Shown piece by piece: positions 1 to 12,070 of a DNA stretch of 64,000 nucleotides. Below the pieces are notes generated by a model. The model did not search any database. It was given only the letters and a program-made list of their open reading frames with translations, and had not been told where the DNA came from. Position 1 is the stretch's first letter; each line of letters starts with the position of its first letter. Where the stretch lies: contig CM049317.1 of assembly GCA_026874595.1 (NCBI GenBank), forward strand, positions 29,017,401 to 29,081,400, given 5' to 3'. A program made the translations under genes and the position numbers. The DNA comes from Sipunculus nudus. Taxonomy: Eukaryota > Annelida > Sipuncula > Golfingiida > Sipunculidae.

Positions 1-1300
1 CAGCGTTATAGCAACAAGTCAATACAATCACACAGAAAGATAATGGTAAAATACCTGGATACCAATAGCGTCACCACGATAAGTCCTTTAAATGTAAACT
101 TTCGGAGAATGACTGTCCTGTGGAAAGTTCTGTCAACAACCCAGAAAGTAAACTGAAGTCCAAAATGTATAAAATCCAGGAGAAAGTCTTTGAGAATGTA
201 TAATTGCCGCACTCGTCGGATCAGGTCTTAGAATCTGACACACGCTTCTGCGTCCGCTGGTATCTGCTCTGCTGTCTACCCTCTGGTTCTAAAAAACAGC
301 CCCTTTATCACAGGCACTCGTTTCCAGCACTACAATGGCCTAGAAACCGAAAACACATTGAGTATGGGCGATATATACTCATTATAAAATAACAAGGCAA
401 TGAACTTCACCGCTACGCGGGCAAGACAACTTTTTTTCACAAGTCCGAATTCCGGAGAATTATCCGCTTCACAAGCATGATCACGCACCTTTTTGTTGAA
501 AACATCTTTATTTACAAGATTAAACTTCCAAATATAAAAGTTCCCCACACTAACCGCGAATTCCAGAACGTTTATTCCAGCTGCGACACCGTAATTTGTC
601 ATGTATACATTTACTAGTTGCGGAAGTTGACGTCACCCCGTGCTGAATGGATTTCCCCCTGAGCTGGCGGCTGTGATTGGCTGCATGGTACCACTTGTTT
701 TCTACATCTCTATTAGACGCACAATTCAAACAGCTGTCAAATTGTCGATGAAGTTGAAAATCAGTGGGCATGGTATGCAAACACAACCAGGACCATTATA
801 TCACTTGTTTTGTATACATTAACGTCTGTTCTAAAACCATAACATACATTAAGCCCGAGATGACGTCAACTTCCGCAACTAGTAAATGTATACATGCCAA
901 ATGACGGTGAAAAAAAGTTGTCTTGCCCGCGTAGCGGTGAAGTTCATTACCTTGTTCTTTTATAATGAGTATATATCGCCCATACTCAATGTGTTTTCGG
1001 TTTCTAGGCCATTGTAGTGCTGGAAACGAGTGCCTGTGCTCTTTATATACTTTCACACCCCAAGCCGGGAATTTTCCACTTCTCGAACAGTCTATAAGTT
1101 CTTGCACAACACGCGTTTCAGGAATTTTCTTGAAAGACATAGCCGTCTCTACACAACAGGCTCATCACGTGACCCACGACCAGGCGTGAAAACCCAAGGC
1201 TCACATGACAACGAGATATCAACCAGTACGGATTAAACATAACATGTAACAACAATACGAGTTACGCCCGTGTCACACAATATAAAGAGCACCTGTAACA
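1..1300. mobile_element. LTR-like repeat, copy 1 (cut by window edge, interrupted)
   Basis: Bases 1-308 and 1039-1300 align closely and co-linearly with 61157-61739. The only gap is a foldback element at 309-1038. The right end reads ...CACCTGTAACA, the same terminus as copy 2, and TG...CA termini suggest an LTR. The left end lies outside the window. No primer-binding-site-like TGG follows base 1300, so this is a 3' LTR or a solo LTR rather than a 5' LTR. No coding sequence is seen inside. The LTR call is inference; the repeat relationship is read directly. Confidence 0.6.
309..1038. mobile_element. Foldback element (hAT-like MITE) inserted in the LTR repeat
   Basis: The ends are long inverted repeats: about 128 bp at 309-436 match the reverse complement of 912-1038, with outer tips CACAGGCACTCG and CGAGTGCCTGTG. 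A second nested inverted pair lies at about 600-635 and 862-897 around GTTGCGGAAGTTGACGTCA. The flanks CCCTTTAT (301-308) and CTCTTTAT (1039-1046) look like an 8-bp target duplication with one change, the size hAT transposases make. The related repeat at 61 kb is uninterrupted at this point, confirming an insertion. There is no transposase, so it is non-autonomous. The hAT assignment rests only on the duplication length. Confidence 0.75.
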
Positions 1301-2285
1301 GCCACCTAGAATGTTTTTGATTAAAATGTTTTTTAATGTGCCAGGAGTTAAGTTGCATTTACATTAACACATTCGTGATATCATAGTGGATAACATCAAG
1401 CGAAAATTTTGCGAGACCAAAACACGGGTCATTATAAATATGGAGAGATAACACCTTTCCGTGCCCATATGATTAGTATACCGTGAAAAAAGTACACAGA
1501 ATAATTAGTGTATGATATGCGTCGCTTTGCAGCTGGGTTCCTATATACACTTAATTTTAATGCGGTATCATTTCATGAAGATAGATATTCCTGAATAATC
1601 TACAAAATATTTGTTCTAATCCGGTTTGGAGTAAGTCAGGAAAACATGTTCAAGAGATAGGAGTGATTTGCTTTCTGACCTCACAATGGAACAAAGTGAT
1701 AATGCCAGGACCGGAGACGTTTTCAGAACCTGAGTTTGCACAAAAACTCTAATAATTTGCTCATAATACATAATCCACATTTGCACAAGAATCCATTGAA
1801 AATTGTTGTAGAATAAATTTAAAATTAACAAGTATGGAGCCAAAATGGGAGGCTAGCATTGAGCAACATTTACCGATTTTACAAAGTTTATAACATCAGT
1901 GCTATGACGTAATTGCTAAAGTACACTTCCATTCTTGTGCCATCACGATGTCGTGACTACTTTCGCGTAGCGGCGCACTCGAAAAGGCCGTTTATTTTGC
2001 TTTATTTCCAACAGGATAATTCAAACTGTTATCAGTTAAATTAAATGAAACGGGTGGAAGAGACATGGGCGGAGTGGTAAACTTCGTGGAGGACGAATGG
2101 AACTGATGACGTGTGCCTGCCAGTTCAGACATTTTTGCCAGTTCTTCAAACAAACGCACTAGGAAACCACAAGAATAACATATCGTTATCATATGTTACA
2201 AGAAAAAAATAAGTAAAATAGCAGGAATACTCTTTTATTTCTTTATTTCATGTTTTAGTCATGTCGAGCTGAGGACCTAGTGCTT
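1301..2285. repeat. 3' flank of unit 1, duplicated block
   Basis: No gene is seen here. The block is a diverged copy of 7440-8379 and of the 19240-20048 region. For example, the stretch around GGTTTGGAGTAAGTCA (1621-1640) recurs near 7748, and GACATGGGCGGAGTGGTAAAC (near 2063) has counterparts near 8171 and 19743. Start and end are approximate. It lies downstream of the unit 1 stop codon on the minus strand and contains two minus-strand AATAAA signals. Confidence 0.6.
2234..2247 (-). terminator. Poly(A) signals for unit 1
   Basis: Two TTTATT hexamers (2234-2239 and 2242-2247) read as AATAAA on the minus strand, 39-52 bases beyond the stop codon at 2286-2288. In unit 4 the equivalent place (19981-19990) also has AATAAA. 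Position and strand fit a polyadenylation signal, but AT-rich DNA yields such hexamers by chance. Confidence 0.4.
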
Positions 2286-3739
2286 TTAATACGTACTCCA
2301 GATGTTATACATCAGTTTGACACTGTTTCTGATTGGGTCCCTCTCCCACACATATATCGTTCTGAAAGAAAGAATAACATTAACTTTTGTTTCACTCGGT
2401 TTACTTTTTAAGTCTCATTTTTTTATATATAATATTTAGTTATGTAATATATAATAACTTATATTGGTCTTTTATCTATTTAGGCATAATTTTCAGTTTT
2501 ATATTAAATTGATATATTATTCGGTTATAAAATGCATATGCTTATTTTAGTTTGGCCTACTTACCATTAACGTATTTTATGATAATCATAGGTAATTATA
2601 ATATGACCTGAACAAATGTTATTTGTGGTCATTATCAGATCAGTTGTAACGTAATTCTGTTGAGAGAACAAAAGCAAAATAGATATAGAACTTCCTGTTT
2701 CTTCATGAATAATTAGGAGAAAGATATACGAGGGATACTGGTTGATATAGATTACTCACAAGGCATGTAACATTAGCTTACAACTTACCTCCCCTCCTCT
2801 AGCGTTCGACCTTTTTTGCAATATGTTTCGTACCATGCAATCTGGACCACGGTATCACCGTACACCCTCATCCTATCAGTCACTACCTTCAACCCGCGTT
2901 TCTTGTAGCTTATCAACCAATATAGCACCGGAAGGGTTTGCTCTGCGAGGGTATTTATAATTAATAATATACCTGCCTTTTACCAATCACAGAGACTAAA
3001 TACTACGTATATAAACGTCCACTTTGGTGGTTTATAATTTTACCATAAGATATGGTCACTTTAAATATTATTTCAATGAAATGGTAGACAGAATATCTCA
3101 CATATACTACTTTAGGGTGGCTATCGGTAGTTCATTAAATTGTGTAAAGTGTAATACAGTACAGTATTCATTCCTGACCAGATATTGTTAATCCTGTTCA
3201 TCACTAACGAACTGACTCTTATGATAGTGCATAAAATTCTGAGATTAATTTGTTTAAATGCATGTGTGATAATAATAATCAGAACATTTTCTAACAGTAT
3301 ATATTGTCGTATTATTGTAATATAATACGATAAACAACACCACTATTTATATATAGGTAAAGCATTTAAACAAGATTTTATAGTTAAAAATATCTGCTGT
3401 TCACAAAGTTGAACCATTTTAATTTTTTACCAATAGTGGATTTTTTAATCATATTTTCTTTTTTTGTAGGATAAGCAATGGAAATATAATACAATGTTGT
3501 TTCATATGAATCATAATGAAATGCGGATGAAATATCTGGAGAATAAAATATCTGCTGATATAAGTTTCCAAAACTTAATACAAAATAATAACCTTTTCCT
3601 CTGGCCAAAGTGTGTTTTTTTGGAAGCAACCATGCGTTTGGACCAAACAGCTTGTCATACTTTGACTCTGCGTCATTTTCAACAATTATAGAAATCAGTC
3701 TTTTAATCTGACGGCTGACCTGTTCCTCAACCGTGCCAC
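2286..3739 (-). CDS. SnoaL/DUF4440-like protein, unit 1 (exons A-B-C; no signal exon found)
   Basis: The exons run right to left: A 3739-3593 (147 bp), B 2942-2789 (154 bp), C 2361-2286 with stop TAA. All have AG acceptors and GT donors, phases 1, 1, 2. Exon A encodes a helix-like start and the conserved YDKLFGPNAWLLPKKHT. Exon B carries VVTDRMRVYGDTVVQIAWY, and exon C ends RTIYVWERDP...LMYNIWSTY. The order (helix, GD-x-x-V strand, G-K/R-x-x-x-VW strand, IWS end) resembles the SnoaL-like/DUF4440 NTF2 fold. Catalysis is not predictable. Compared with the other units it has a Cys in exon B and W-to-L and R-to-W replacements. No signal exon like those of units 2-4 was found upstream (3740-7000). 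It may be truncated, use a distant first exon, or serve as alternative 3' exons of unit 2. Confidence 0.65.
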
Positions 3740-4439
3740 CTGAAAAAAAAACAAATTGTTGAGCTTAATGATTCCGTATTTTATACTGAGTCGTTGTTAG
3801 TTATTTTAATAAATGTTGTATTAACGACTGGGCAACTCCTTGCATTAGCGCTCAGTTAGACACATGAAGGGATTCCCCGCTCTATTCAAATTCAGTTCAG
3901 TACGAGACTTGGTACAGTATTGTGCTGCACCCTACTATAATTTGCGTTTTTGGTCGCGGTCGCAGAGATGCGTTATTCTGCTCTTTAATTTGCAGATACA
4001 TGTCGCCTTGTCACCTTTTTCACCACATAGATTTTTGCCTTCCCGCTGTCTTTTTTTTCTTTCTTCTATATTCCTGAAACTGCTCCTCCTGTTGCCTTTT
4101 TACACTATACACTAAAACCCGGAAATCACAAATACTCGGGTACCGCACTGTTAGCATGTGGAATGTATCAGTGCTTTCAAGAACTATGGGGTATTCGTCA
4201 GTGACCCGTGGATTTGCTGGACTTGATCAAAGATCAAAGCGAACTCCCGTCACGTTCGCTGACCAGTGGTGATTATCTCAAGCTGGTCTGCTTTAAAGTT
4301 GTACAATATCACCACATACAGTTCTTACTCAATAATATTTTAAATAAAGGAAAGGTAAGATTAATAATTTTGTTGTATTGTAAATTGTATAAAAGTGAAA
4401 ACAACTGATCAGTTGCTAATTTGATACTTAAAATATAAT
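3740..4439. other. Upstream flank of unit 1, no gene seen
   Basis: This stretch matches the DNA just upstream of exon A in units 3 and 4 (for example the GGGCAACTCCT stretch near 3830 and its counterpart near 14828). It is the first part of the unit's long intron. Neither a signal-peptide exon nor any other supported exon was found. Confidence 0.4.
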
Positions 4440-6165
4440 ATCATTTTCTATACAACCCAGTAGTAGTTATACGCTGTATTCATCCAAATATGGAACGAGG
4501 TGTAGAACGACTGCAGGGGGTAATCATAGCGGAAGGAGTTTCCTACCTTTTAAGTGTTGATTCTACGGAGAGCGATTTTGTATTGATATGACAAGTGGGT
4601 ATAAACAAATTCCTATAAAGGTATTCCTATAAATGCGCATTACTGTCATATTGACAGACCAGTTTGGGAGTTTTTAGCCTCAGTTTATCTTCAAGAGTTC
4701 GGGGATGACTCGGGGTGGGGTTAGGGTGTAATCAAAGTTGGGACATTTTCTGTAAACATGTTATGCAATCAAAATCTGAACGGGGCTGTTAAAAACGAAG
4801 TAAGATAATTTGTGAACAGCTTGCAAGAGGTTGTTTTGAGCTCTCTGATAAATGGTGGAATTCTTTCAGGTAAGATGAACTGATGGATCAGGATTCAAAC
4901 ACCATTTAAATTTATTCAATCAAAATCCAAATAAATCAAATAAAAATACAATAACAAAATGAAAATACAAGCATGAAAGGAGCGCTATCACAGAATACAC
5001 AGACAGAGAAATAAATAAAAGTATATTTCAGTTACGACAGCGGCCAGGCATTTAATTGAATCTCTACTCTATGTCATTAAAACACTAAACATGTTAGACA
5101 CTGAATTGACATAAACATTTCTTAGTGAAAGTTTAATAACGGGCTAGTTGACCATATTTACTTACACACAGAACCATAATGACATATAATTCAGGTGAAT
5201 TGGATAAAAACAATGATGTACCACGATCGTGCTTGTTATGTAGCCTTTGCATATAGAAAGAATGAGCTAATGGCCTGTGGTAATGAACATATTATTCCAT
5301 ATGTCAATGTACCGTAAAATAGCCTCATGATATATGTTGATATATGATTGTAAATCTCCGACCCCATTTACTTTTTATATTTTGGTCTCTACAAATGTAC
5401 ATTTTGGGTACCATTTTAATAGAATGTCCACATCATAAAGGTATAATATGCAATTTACAATCAATCAAAAGTTTTTGTTAGATCGCTAATTTGTTACTAA
5501 AGCATTATATTCTTTTCTATACAACGCAGTAGTAGTTATCCGGTGTATTCATACAAATCTGGAATGAGCTATAGAACGACTGTACAGTGTAAACATACAA
5601 GGAAGGAGTTGCCGACTTTTTAAGTGTTGCAACTAAGGACAGCGAAGTGGGTATATCGGAAACCAAATTCGTGTAAATGCGCATTTCTGTCATATTGACG
5701 AAATCGTTTAGGAGTATTAAGCTTCAATTCAGCTTCAACAGTTGGCAGGATTACTAAGGGGATGGGGGCGGTAATCAAAGTACGGCATTTATTTATAAAC
5801 ATGCAATGCAATAAACAATTTAACGGGTTTGTTATAGACGAAAGAAGATAATTTGTGAACAGATTTCAAGAGATCGTTTTGACCTCTCATACATATTGAA
5901 ATTCATCCAGATAATTAAACTGATATAGCTGGTAATCCAACACCTTTTATATTCATTCAATCTCACCTCTTAAATTTATCTAATCCGATTCCGAATCAAT
6001 CAAATCAAAATAAAATAGAATTAAATACAGCATGATACGAGCGCCATCAGATAATACACAGGAAGAGTTATTAGAAAAAAATATATAAAATTATACTTAA
6101 CTGACGACGACGGCCAGGCATATAATTTAATCTCTGTTCTATATCATAAAAAATACTAAGCATGT
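4440..6165. repeat. Direct tandem duplication, period about 1.07 kb
   Basis: Segment 4440-5100 aligns with 5510-6165. Both hold the series AGTAGTAGTTAT, TAGAACGACTG, GGAAGGAGTT, AAATGCGCATT and later CGGCCAGGCAT in the same order. The part 5190-5820 aligns again with 11445-12070, so this is a family with a third, dispersed copy. No coding potential was recognised. Confidence 0.65.
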
Positions 6166-6779
6166 AATTGTTTTCACTTTGAAGACGATTGAAGGAAACA
6201 TTCGTAAACATAAGAAAATGAAATATCGCGAGATATCAACATCGCGCATCTAAAGGTAACTACAGTATATTTCGCATTTTGTTTTATTTTAAAGGTATAT
6301 CAATATATAGTGTTGGTGTAAAACAACACAGTTCTTCACAGAACTGCATATCATATTTATTGATCGGTTGTTCTGTAAAGGCTCCTTAATACCCCTTTAT
6401 TAGGTATATGTGTATAATACGGTGTTTCAACCCCCTGAACTTCATTCACGTATAATGCACCTATACCCTTCATTAGGGAAATCTCACGCCGAAATGCAGC
6501 CATTAGAACAACAGAGGGTCAGTCTTTAATCCGAGTAGTTGCAATTCTTAAACTCTTCAGTTACTTATATGTTACTTAAAAGTCAGCATAAAATGTGACT
6601 TTGATTTTTATAGTACATGTAGAGTAACTGAGCCTTCTACTACAGAATATTATACAATAGCCGAAAAAGAATATATCATGAAGCGATCATGATAAATATA
6701 GATGCTTATTAATGTAGTCCATTCTGATATCTGACGGGCTATTAATTTAAGGTAATCACTTGAACTCTTCATACAAATA
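6166..6779. other. Non-genic stretch
   Basis: AT-rich DNA with stops in all frames. I see no exon, RNA gene or recognisable transposon end here. Confidence 0.3.
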
Positions 6780-7030
6780 GGCACAAAAAAAGATCCCACC
6801 GTACACGGGCTTTTATTTACAAACCCATGTTTTTTATAACATGTGGCTGTGCCTCATGATTATCCAACACATTCAACAAGCACATTGGCGCACATTCAAC
6901 ATAGGCGCATATACCGTATTTACTAACAGGTAGCTCCTAAGCAAGCTCATAAATACGTCACAGAGGTATTTAAAAAAATATCAACAGGAAGTACCTACAG
7001 TTTATTAATATGTACGCAGGGTAAATCAGA
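6780..7030. repeat. Dispersed repeat, partner at 38.73-39.09 kb
   Basis: It shares an ordered series with the intron 4 segment of the lectin gene: TTTATAACATGT, then CA-rich TTCAACAAG-ACAT, then CAAGCTCAT, then TTCATTAA/TTTATTAATATGTACGC. Divergence is high. The class is unknown and no termini are certain. Confidence 0.45.
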
Positions 7031-8379
7031 AATCAAATATTTTATAATAAAAAAGGTAGGTGAATAGTTGGCCTTTGAACATCTTGCACGAGATGTGTAT
7101 TGGCCACAAAGATTGACTGTTCTTCCATTTGAGTAAGAAATATATAATAGCATAAGTCTTCTGTGAGTTTAAATAAAAAAAATCAGTTTCCTTTATGGCT
7201 AAAATTGGAATAATATTCATGGTCATTTGTCTCCAATAATAAGCCACAGTGGTACTTCATGACATTTAATTTATTTTGGCCATCAGTACGTCACATGCAC
7301 GTAATACCATTATACGTTAGAGGTCATGTTTCCCACATTTTCGCAACATATATGGATTTTGAGACCGACCATGGAACTATGATCGGGCTTGCAATGTGTT
7401 TGTTGTCGCAAAAATTATGACAAATATTAAACTTTCCCCCTAGAAAATTTTTATTAAATGCAACTAAGGTGCGAGGAGTTCAGTTGAATTTACATTAACA
7501 CACTCATGATATCGTAGTCAAATTAGCTAGGGGAAATTTCGCGAGACCAAAATACAGGTCATAATAAATATGGAGAGATAACACCACTCCGTGACCATAT
7601 AATTAGTATACCATATAATAAGTATACAGTATAATTCGGGTATGATACGCGTCGCTTTGCAGCTAGATTCCTTTATACTCTTTATGTAAATGAGGTATTA
7701 TTTAATAAAAATGGATTGTTAATAATGTACAAAATATTTGTGCAAATCCGGTTTGGAGTAAGTCAAGAGAACATTTTCAAGAGGAAGGAGTGATTTGCTT
7801 TATAACCTCACCGTGGAACAAAGTGACTATACCAGGGCCAGACACGTTTTCAGGACCTGAGTTTGCACTAAAATTCTAATAAATTGTTCCTTAATACATA
7901 ACATACATTCACACAAACTTCCATTAAAAGTTTTTGTTGGATAAATCGGAGCATTTTGCAACACGTACCGATTTTACACAGTTTATGACTCAATGCTATG
8001 AAGTAACTGGTAAATTATCAATTGGTAAAATTGGTAAAATTCAATTTTGGTGCCACTATGATGTCGTTCTTTTTCTTCCGACGCTACTTGAAGAGGCCGT
8101 TCCTTTGGTTTCATTTTCAATAGGACTCTTTACGAATTTATCGGTTAAAATTTAATCAAACGGTTGGAAGAGACATGGGCGAAGTGGTAAACCACGATGA
8201 TAACATAAAACTTGGCCGAGGTAAGCGGAGGTTATCAATATCATTATCACGTTGCCACGTAAGGTGAAGTATGGGTTAATTCTTATTATATGTTAATAAA
8301 GCACAAGCACACGTAGCAGGGATATTCTTTTTATGTATACATTTCATGTTAAAGGAATTTTGCAAAGGACCTTGTGCAT
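7031..8379. repeat. Intergenic DNA, then 3' flank of unit 2
   Basis: From about 7440 it is a diverged duplicate of 1301-2285 (shared AATATGGAGAGATAACACC and GGTTTGGAGTAAGTCA stretches), so it is the downstream flank of unit 2. From 7031 to 7440 nothing is recognised. The open frame of 73 codons at 7934-8155 lies inside the duplicated block, is not conserved in the other copies, and is not called as a gene. Confidence 0.5.
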
Positions 8380-10281
8380 TTAAAATGCACTCCAGATATT
8401 GTACATCTGTTTGACACTATTTGTGTTTTGGTCCCTCTCCCACACGTATATCGTTCTGAAAGAAATAATAACATTATCATTCATCTGAATCGGTTGACTA
8501 TTTTTAAAATCTCATATTCATTTAAATAGTTTTTTATGTAATACTTTACATTGACCACTGTTGGGACATACTTTATAATTATTTTATTTTTTTTTCTTGT
8601 GATATAATATATGGTTATATAATACATTAGGAAATTTAACATTGACCGACTTGCCATTTAAGTATTTATTTTATGATAAACATAAGTAATTGTAATATGA
8701 TCAGTGAACAAATGTTATGTATAATTATTATTTGTACAGTTGTAACGTAGCTTTGTTGAAAGAACAAAAATATTTATATGTCTTCCTGTATCTCTATACA
8801 TTATCAGGAGAAAGATATAGGAGAAATACTGATTGATATAGAACATTCTCGAGATTTGGAACATTGATATATAACTTACTTTCCCTCCCAAAGCTTTCGT
8901 TCTTCATTGTTATATGCTTTATAACGTGCAATTTGAACCACGGTATCACCATACACACTAATCCTATCAGTCACAATCTTCAAGTCGTGCTGCTTGTTGT
9001 TTAATAACCAATGTATCGCCCGAAGGGTTTGCTCTGCAAGGGTATAAATATATAATGTTGTTTCCGACTTTCACCATTCACAGAAACCTATCAAACCAAA
9101 TGTTACATATATAAACGTCCAGATTCGGTGTTTGTAATCTCAAAATTATATATGGTCATTTTTAAACGGATTTCAATAAAATGGTAGAGTGACTTTCTCG
9201 GTTATACTTCTTAAGGGTGGCTATCGTTAGTTCATAAAATTGTGAAAAATGTGATACGATGTAGAGAAGTCTTTCTTGAACATGATTCCTTTATTTTTTT
9301 CATAACAATATGAGACCATCATTATAAAAGTACATAAACAATTTATTGGAATATCAGTCAACTCTGAGATGACCTTTGTTATGAATGCATGTGTAGGAAC
9401 AATGATCAGAATATTTTCCAACAGAAAAAATATAATATTTTAATATATTTAATATTTTAATTTTTTATATATTATTGTAATATGAAGATTAAAAATCCAC
9501 TAATAATGTATTGGTAAAGCATTAAAACGGGATTTTATAAAGGGAGTTTGTTGTTCATAATGTTTAATTATTTAATTTTAATAAATAGAGGATTTTGAAA
9601 ATATATTTTCTAGGTTCTAGGATACGCAATGGAAATATAATACAATGTTATGTTCTAGGAATCATAATGATATGTTGAAGAAATATGTTGGGAAAACTAT
9701 TTCTGCAACCCTTAATATAAAAAAATAACCTTTTCCTCTGGTCATAGCATGTTTGTCGGGGAGCCACCACGCGTTTGGACCATAGAGCTTGTCATACTTT
9801 GACTCAGGATCATTTTCAACATAAATGGAAATCATCCTTTTTATCTGGCGGCTGACCTGTTTCTCAACTGAAATATCGGGAAATATCGACTGATAATTTA
9901 AATATCAATAATATAAATTTTTTTTTCCATATCACATATTAAAATTCATTTGTGAGTTAAAGAAATCGCTTTAACTCTGTTCATCTTGAGCTGTATTTTT
10001 TTTAAATAACTTTTAATTTTTCTCATCTTTAACGTAAACTGAAACTTAAGCAAGTGTATGATTGATTTTATACGACATATTGGATCGTACATATGCTATA
10101 AATAATAAATATAATATATATATATATAAATTAATTAATTTTCTTAAGACTAAGAATATATAAATCATGGAATGAATGAAACGAATGTGTAAAGACAATT
10201 ACCTATTGAATTATTTCGAGCAAGCGTTGCAGTCAATAGACCAACCACGCAGTACAATTTGAACGCTGTACTTGTTCTCAT
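8380..10281 (-). CDS. Secreted SnoaL/DUF4440-like protein, unit 2 (complete)
   Basis: Four exons on the minus strand: signal 10281-10203, A 9867-9730, B 9033-8880, C 8455-8380. They total 447 bp, giving 148 residues plus stop. The start ATG gives MRTSTAFKLYCVVGLLTATL, a typical signal peptide (Arg, hydrophobic core, small residues), so the product is probably secreted. The exon phases (1, 1, 2) match at every join. Exon A reads YDKLYGPNAWWLPDKHAM, exon B KIVTDRISVYGDTVVQIARY, exon C YVWERDQ...MYNIWSAF. The layout resembles SnoaL-like/DUF4440 (NTF2-fold) domains, in which a GD-x-x-x strand and a final W-K/E-R...IW strand are typical. Apart from one in the signal peptide the protein has no cysteine, unusual for a secreted invertebrate protein. 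Exon A is 9 bases shorter at its acceptor than in the other units, still in frame. Ligand or reaction unknown. Only 335 bp separates signal exon and exon A, against about 2 kb in unit 3. Confidence 0.75.
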
Positions 10282-11444
10282 TCTGAAGCCGTGCCTGTGT
10301 CCAAAGGATCTGGTAAGTTTGGAATAAATTGCACCAAACTGCACTCTGGTTATAAGTTCTTGGTTAACAGCTGATTTCTGCAGGATTATAGACATGTTAA
10401 CAATGTAATTATACATGTTTGCGTCTGCAAAATGTTTTGAGTTCCTTTGTGTAGCCGGTTATTAGCAGAGTTTAATTAATGTTGTGTCTGCATGGTTTTA
10501 GGTGATTAATCAATCAGCATGTAGTGGCTTGTTCAGTGACAGGTAAGGTACAATATCAAACTGTGCATACGAAAATACTGAAACGATAAATTAATACTAA
10601 CCATGATAATTTTAAATGACATACGTGCATTGTTTAATGTAGCTCTTTTAACTCTGATTAGACTGCGGCTATTCCTGGACTGAATATAACATGTCTGCTA
10701 AATGGTATCTATATTACTTAAAGAGACCTATGCACATGCCAGGTTTGTTCAATATAAAGAAATACTATTAAGCATGTCTCAATATTTCGTTCTGAAACTG
10801 TTTCCTTGCTATCGTGCACAAGTGGAAAAAGGCCTGCGAGTCATGTTATAAGACATAATGGAACACCCATTCCCAAGCTCGGATCAAACTACTTGCTAAG
10901 TGGTAGTATTTGACACGTGCAGTGTTTGATATGATAAATAATGAAGAAACATTCTTGTCACCTAAAATTATATGTTTTGGTTATTCTGGTGGCAAAAAAC
11001 TGAAGTTTGCAGCAATTTCGGCTATCTCAGTGTTTGTTCACTTTCAGTCCGTCATGACGTAAAAAGAGTCAAACTTTCCGAGTAAAGCTAGCCACCTTAT
11101 TAATGGCTGATGTATCCTTACACGAAAGTCAACCGAAAATGTATTCTTTCCAAACAGAATAATATCATTTTTTCACCTCTGGGAAATGACAGTTCGACAA
11201 GCAGCGCAAATGAAAATGAAAAGGCACTGTTAGAAATAGCGTGCACATCTAATAAAACTAGAATTGATCCGAACAATATAGCTTGTACTGCGACCTCAGT
11301 GTCTTCAGTTTATAAAAAAATGACGTTTAGATAGCAGGCTATCGCCAGACACCTGGTGGCCTCTATCTTTCTTCTTTCGTGTGACTTCTCCTTGTACGGG
11401 AGTTTTCGCGATGTGGTCTTGTTAATATAAACAAGAACTATAAC
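10282..11444. other. Upstream flank of unit 2
   Basis: No exon was recognised. Bases about 10430-10740 align with the upstream flanks of units 3 (16970-17280) and 4 (22800-23060), including GTTGTGTCTGCATG and AACTGTG-ATACGA-TACTGAAA stretches. A conserved flank upstream of the start codon is where a shared promoter would lie, but no TATA box is clear. The rest, including the short open frame at 11110-11334, shows no recognised family. Confidence 0.45.
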
Positions 11445-12070
11445 AAAATATATACTTGGTGAATTGGATAAGGCAATGGTGTGCCATGATGGGTTTGCTC
11501 GGAAACATTTTTATCAAGAAAAAGGACAAATGACCTGATTTAATAAACATATTTCCCAAATGTGAATGTACCTTAAAAGGATCTCTTGATATATTATTGT
11601 AAAACGCCGAATGCATTCATTTTTTTTTTCTTTACAAATGTACATGTGAGGCGTATTTTTGTTTCATAGACTGTCCACATCATAAAAGCTTTATATGCCA
11701 TTTAAAATTAATTAAATGTTTCTGGTAAGTTTCTAGTATGATACTTAATCATAGTATTTTCTTTTCTACACAACGCAGAAGTAGTTATATGCTGTATTAA
11801 TATTTTGTGTAGATACAGATACAGAACGACTGCAGGGGATAACCATAGCGGAAGAAGTTTTTTTTAAGTTTTGATAATACTGACAGCAATTTTGTTTTCC
11901 TATGACAAGAGGATTTACGAAAACCGAATTCCTGAAAATGCGCATTTCTGTAATATTTACAAAACTGGTTGGGAGTATGCCTATCCAGTCACGTCAAGAG
12001 GTCGGGGGATGACTTTTGGTGGGAAGGTAATCAAAGCTGTGACATTTGTTTCATAAACATTGAGTCAAAT
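11445..12070. repeat. Third copy of the 4.4-6.2 kb repeat family
   Basis: Aligned in order with 5190-5820: TTGGTGAATTGGATAA, CAAATGTACAT, TGTCCACATCATAAA, AGAACGACTGCAGGGG and AATGCGCATTTCTG blocks. It ends just before a C-rich run near 12090. No coding sequence recognised. Confidence 0.6.
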
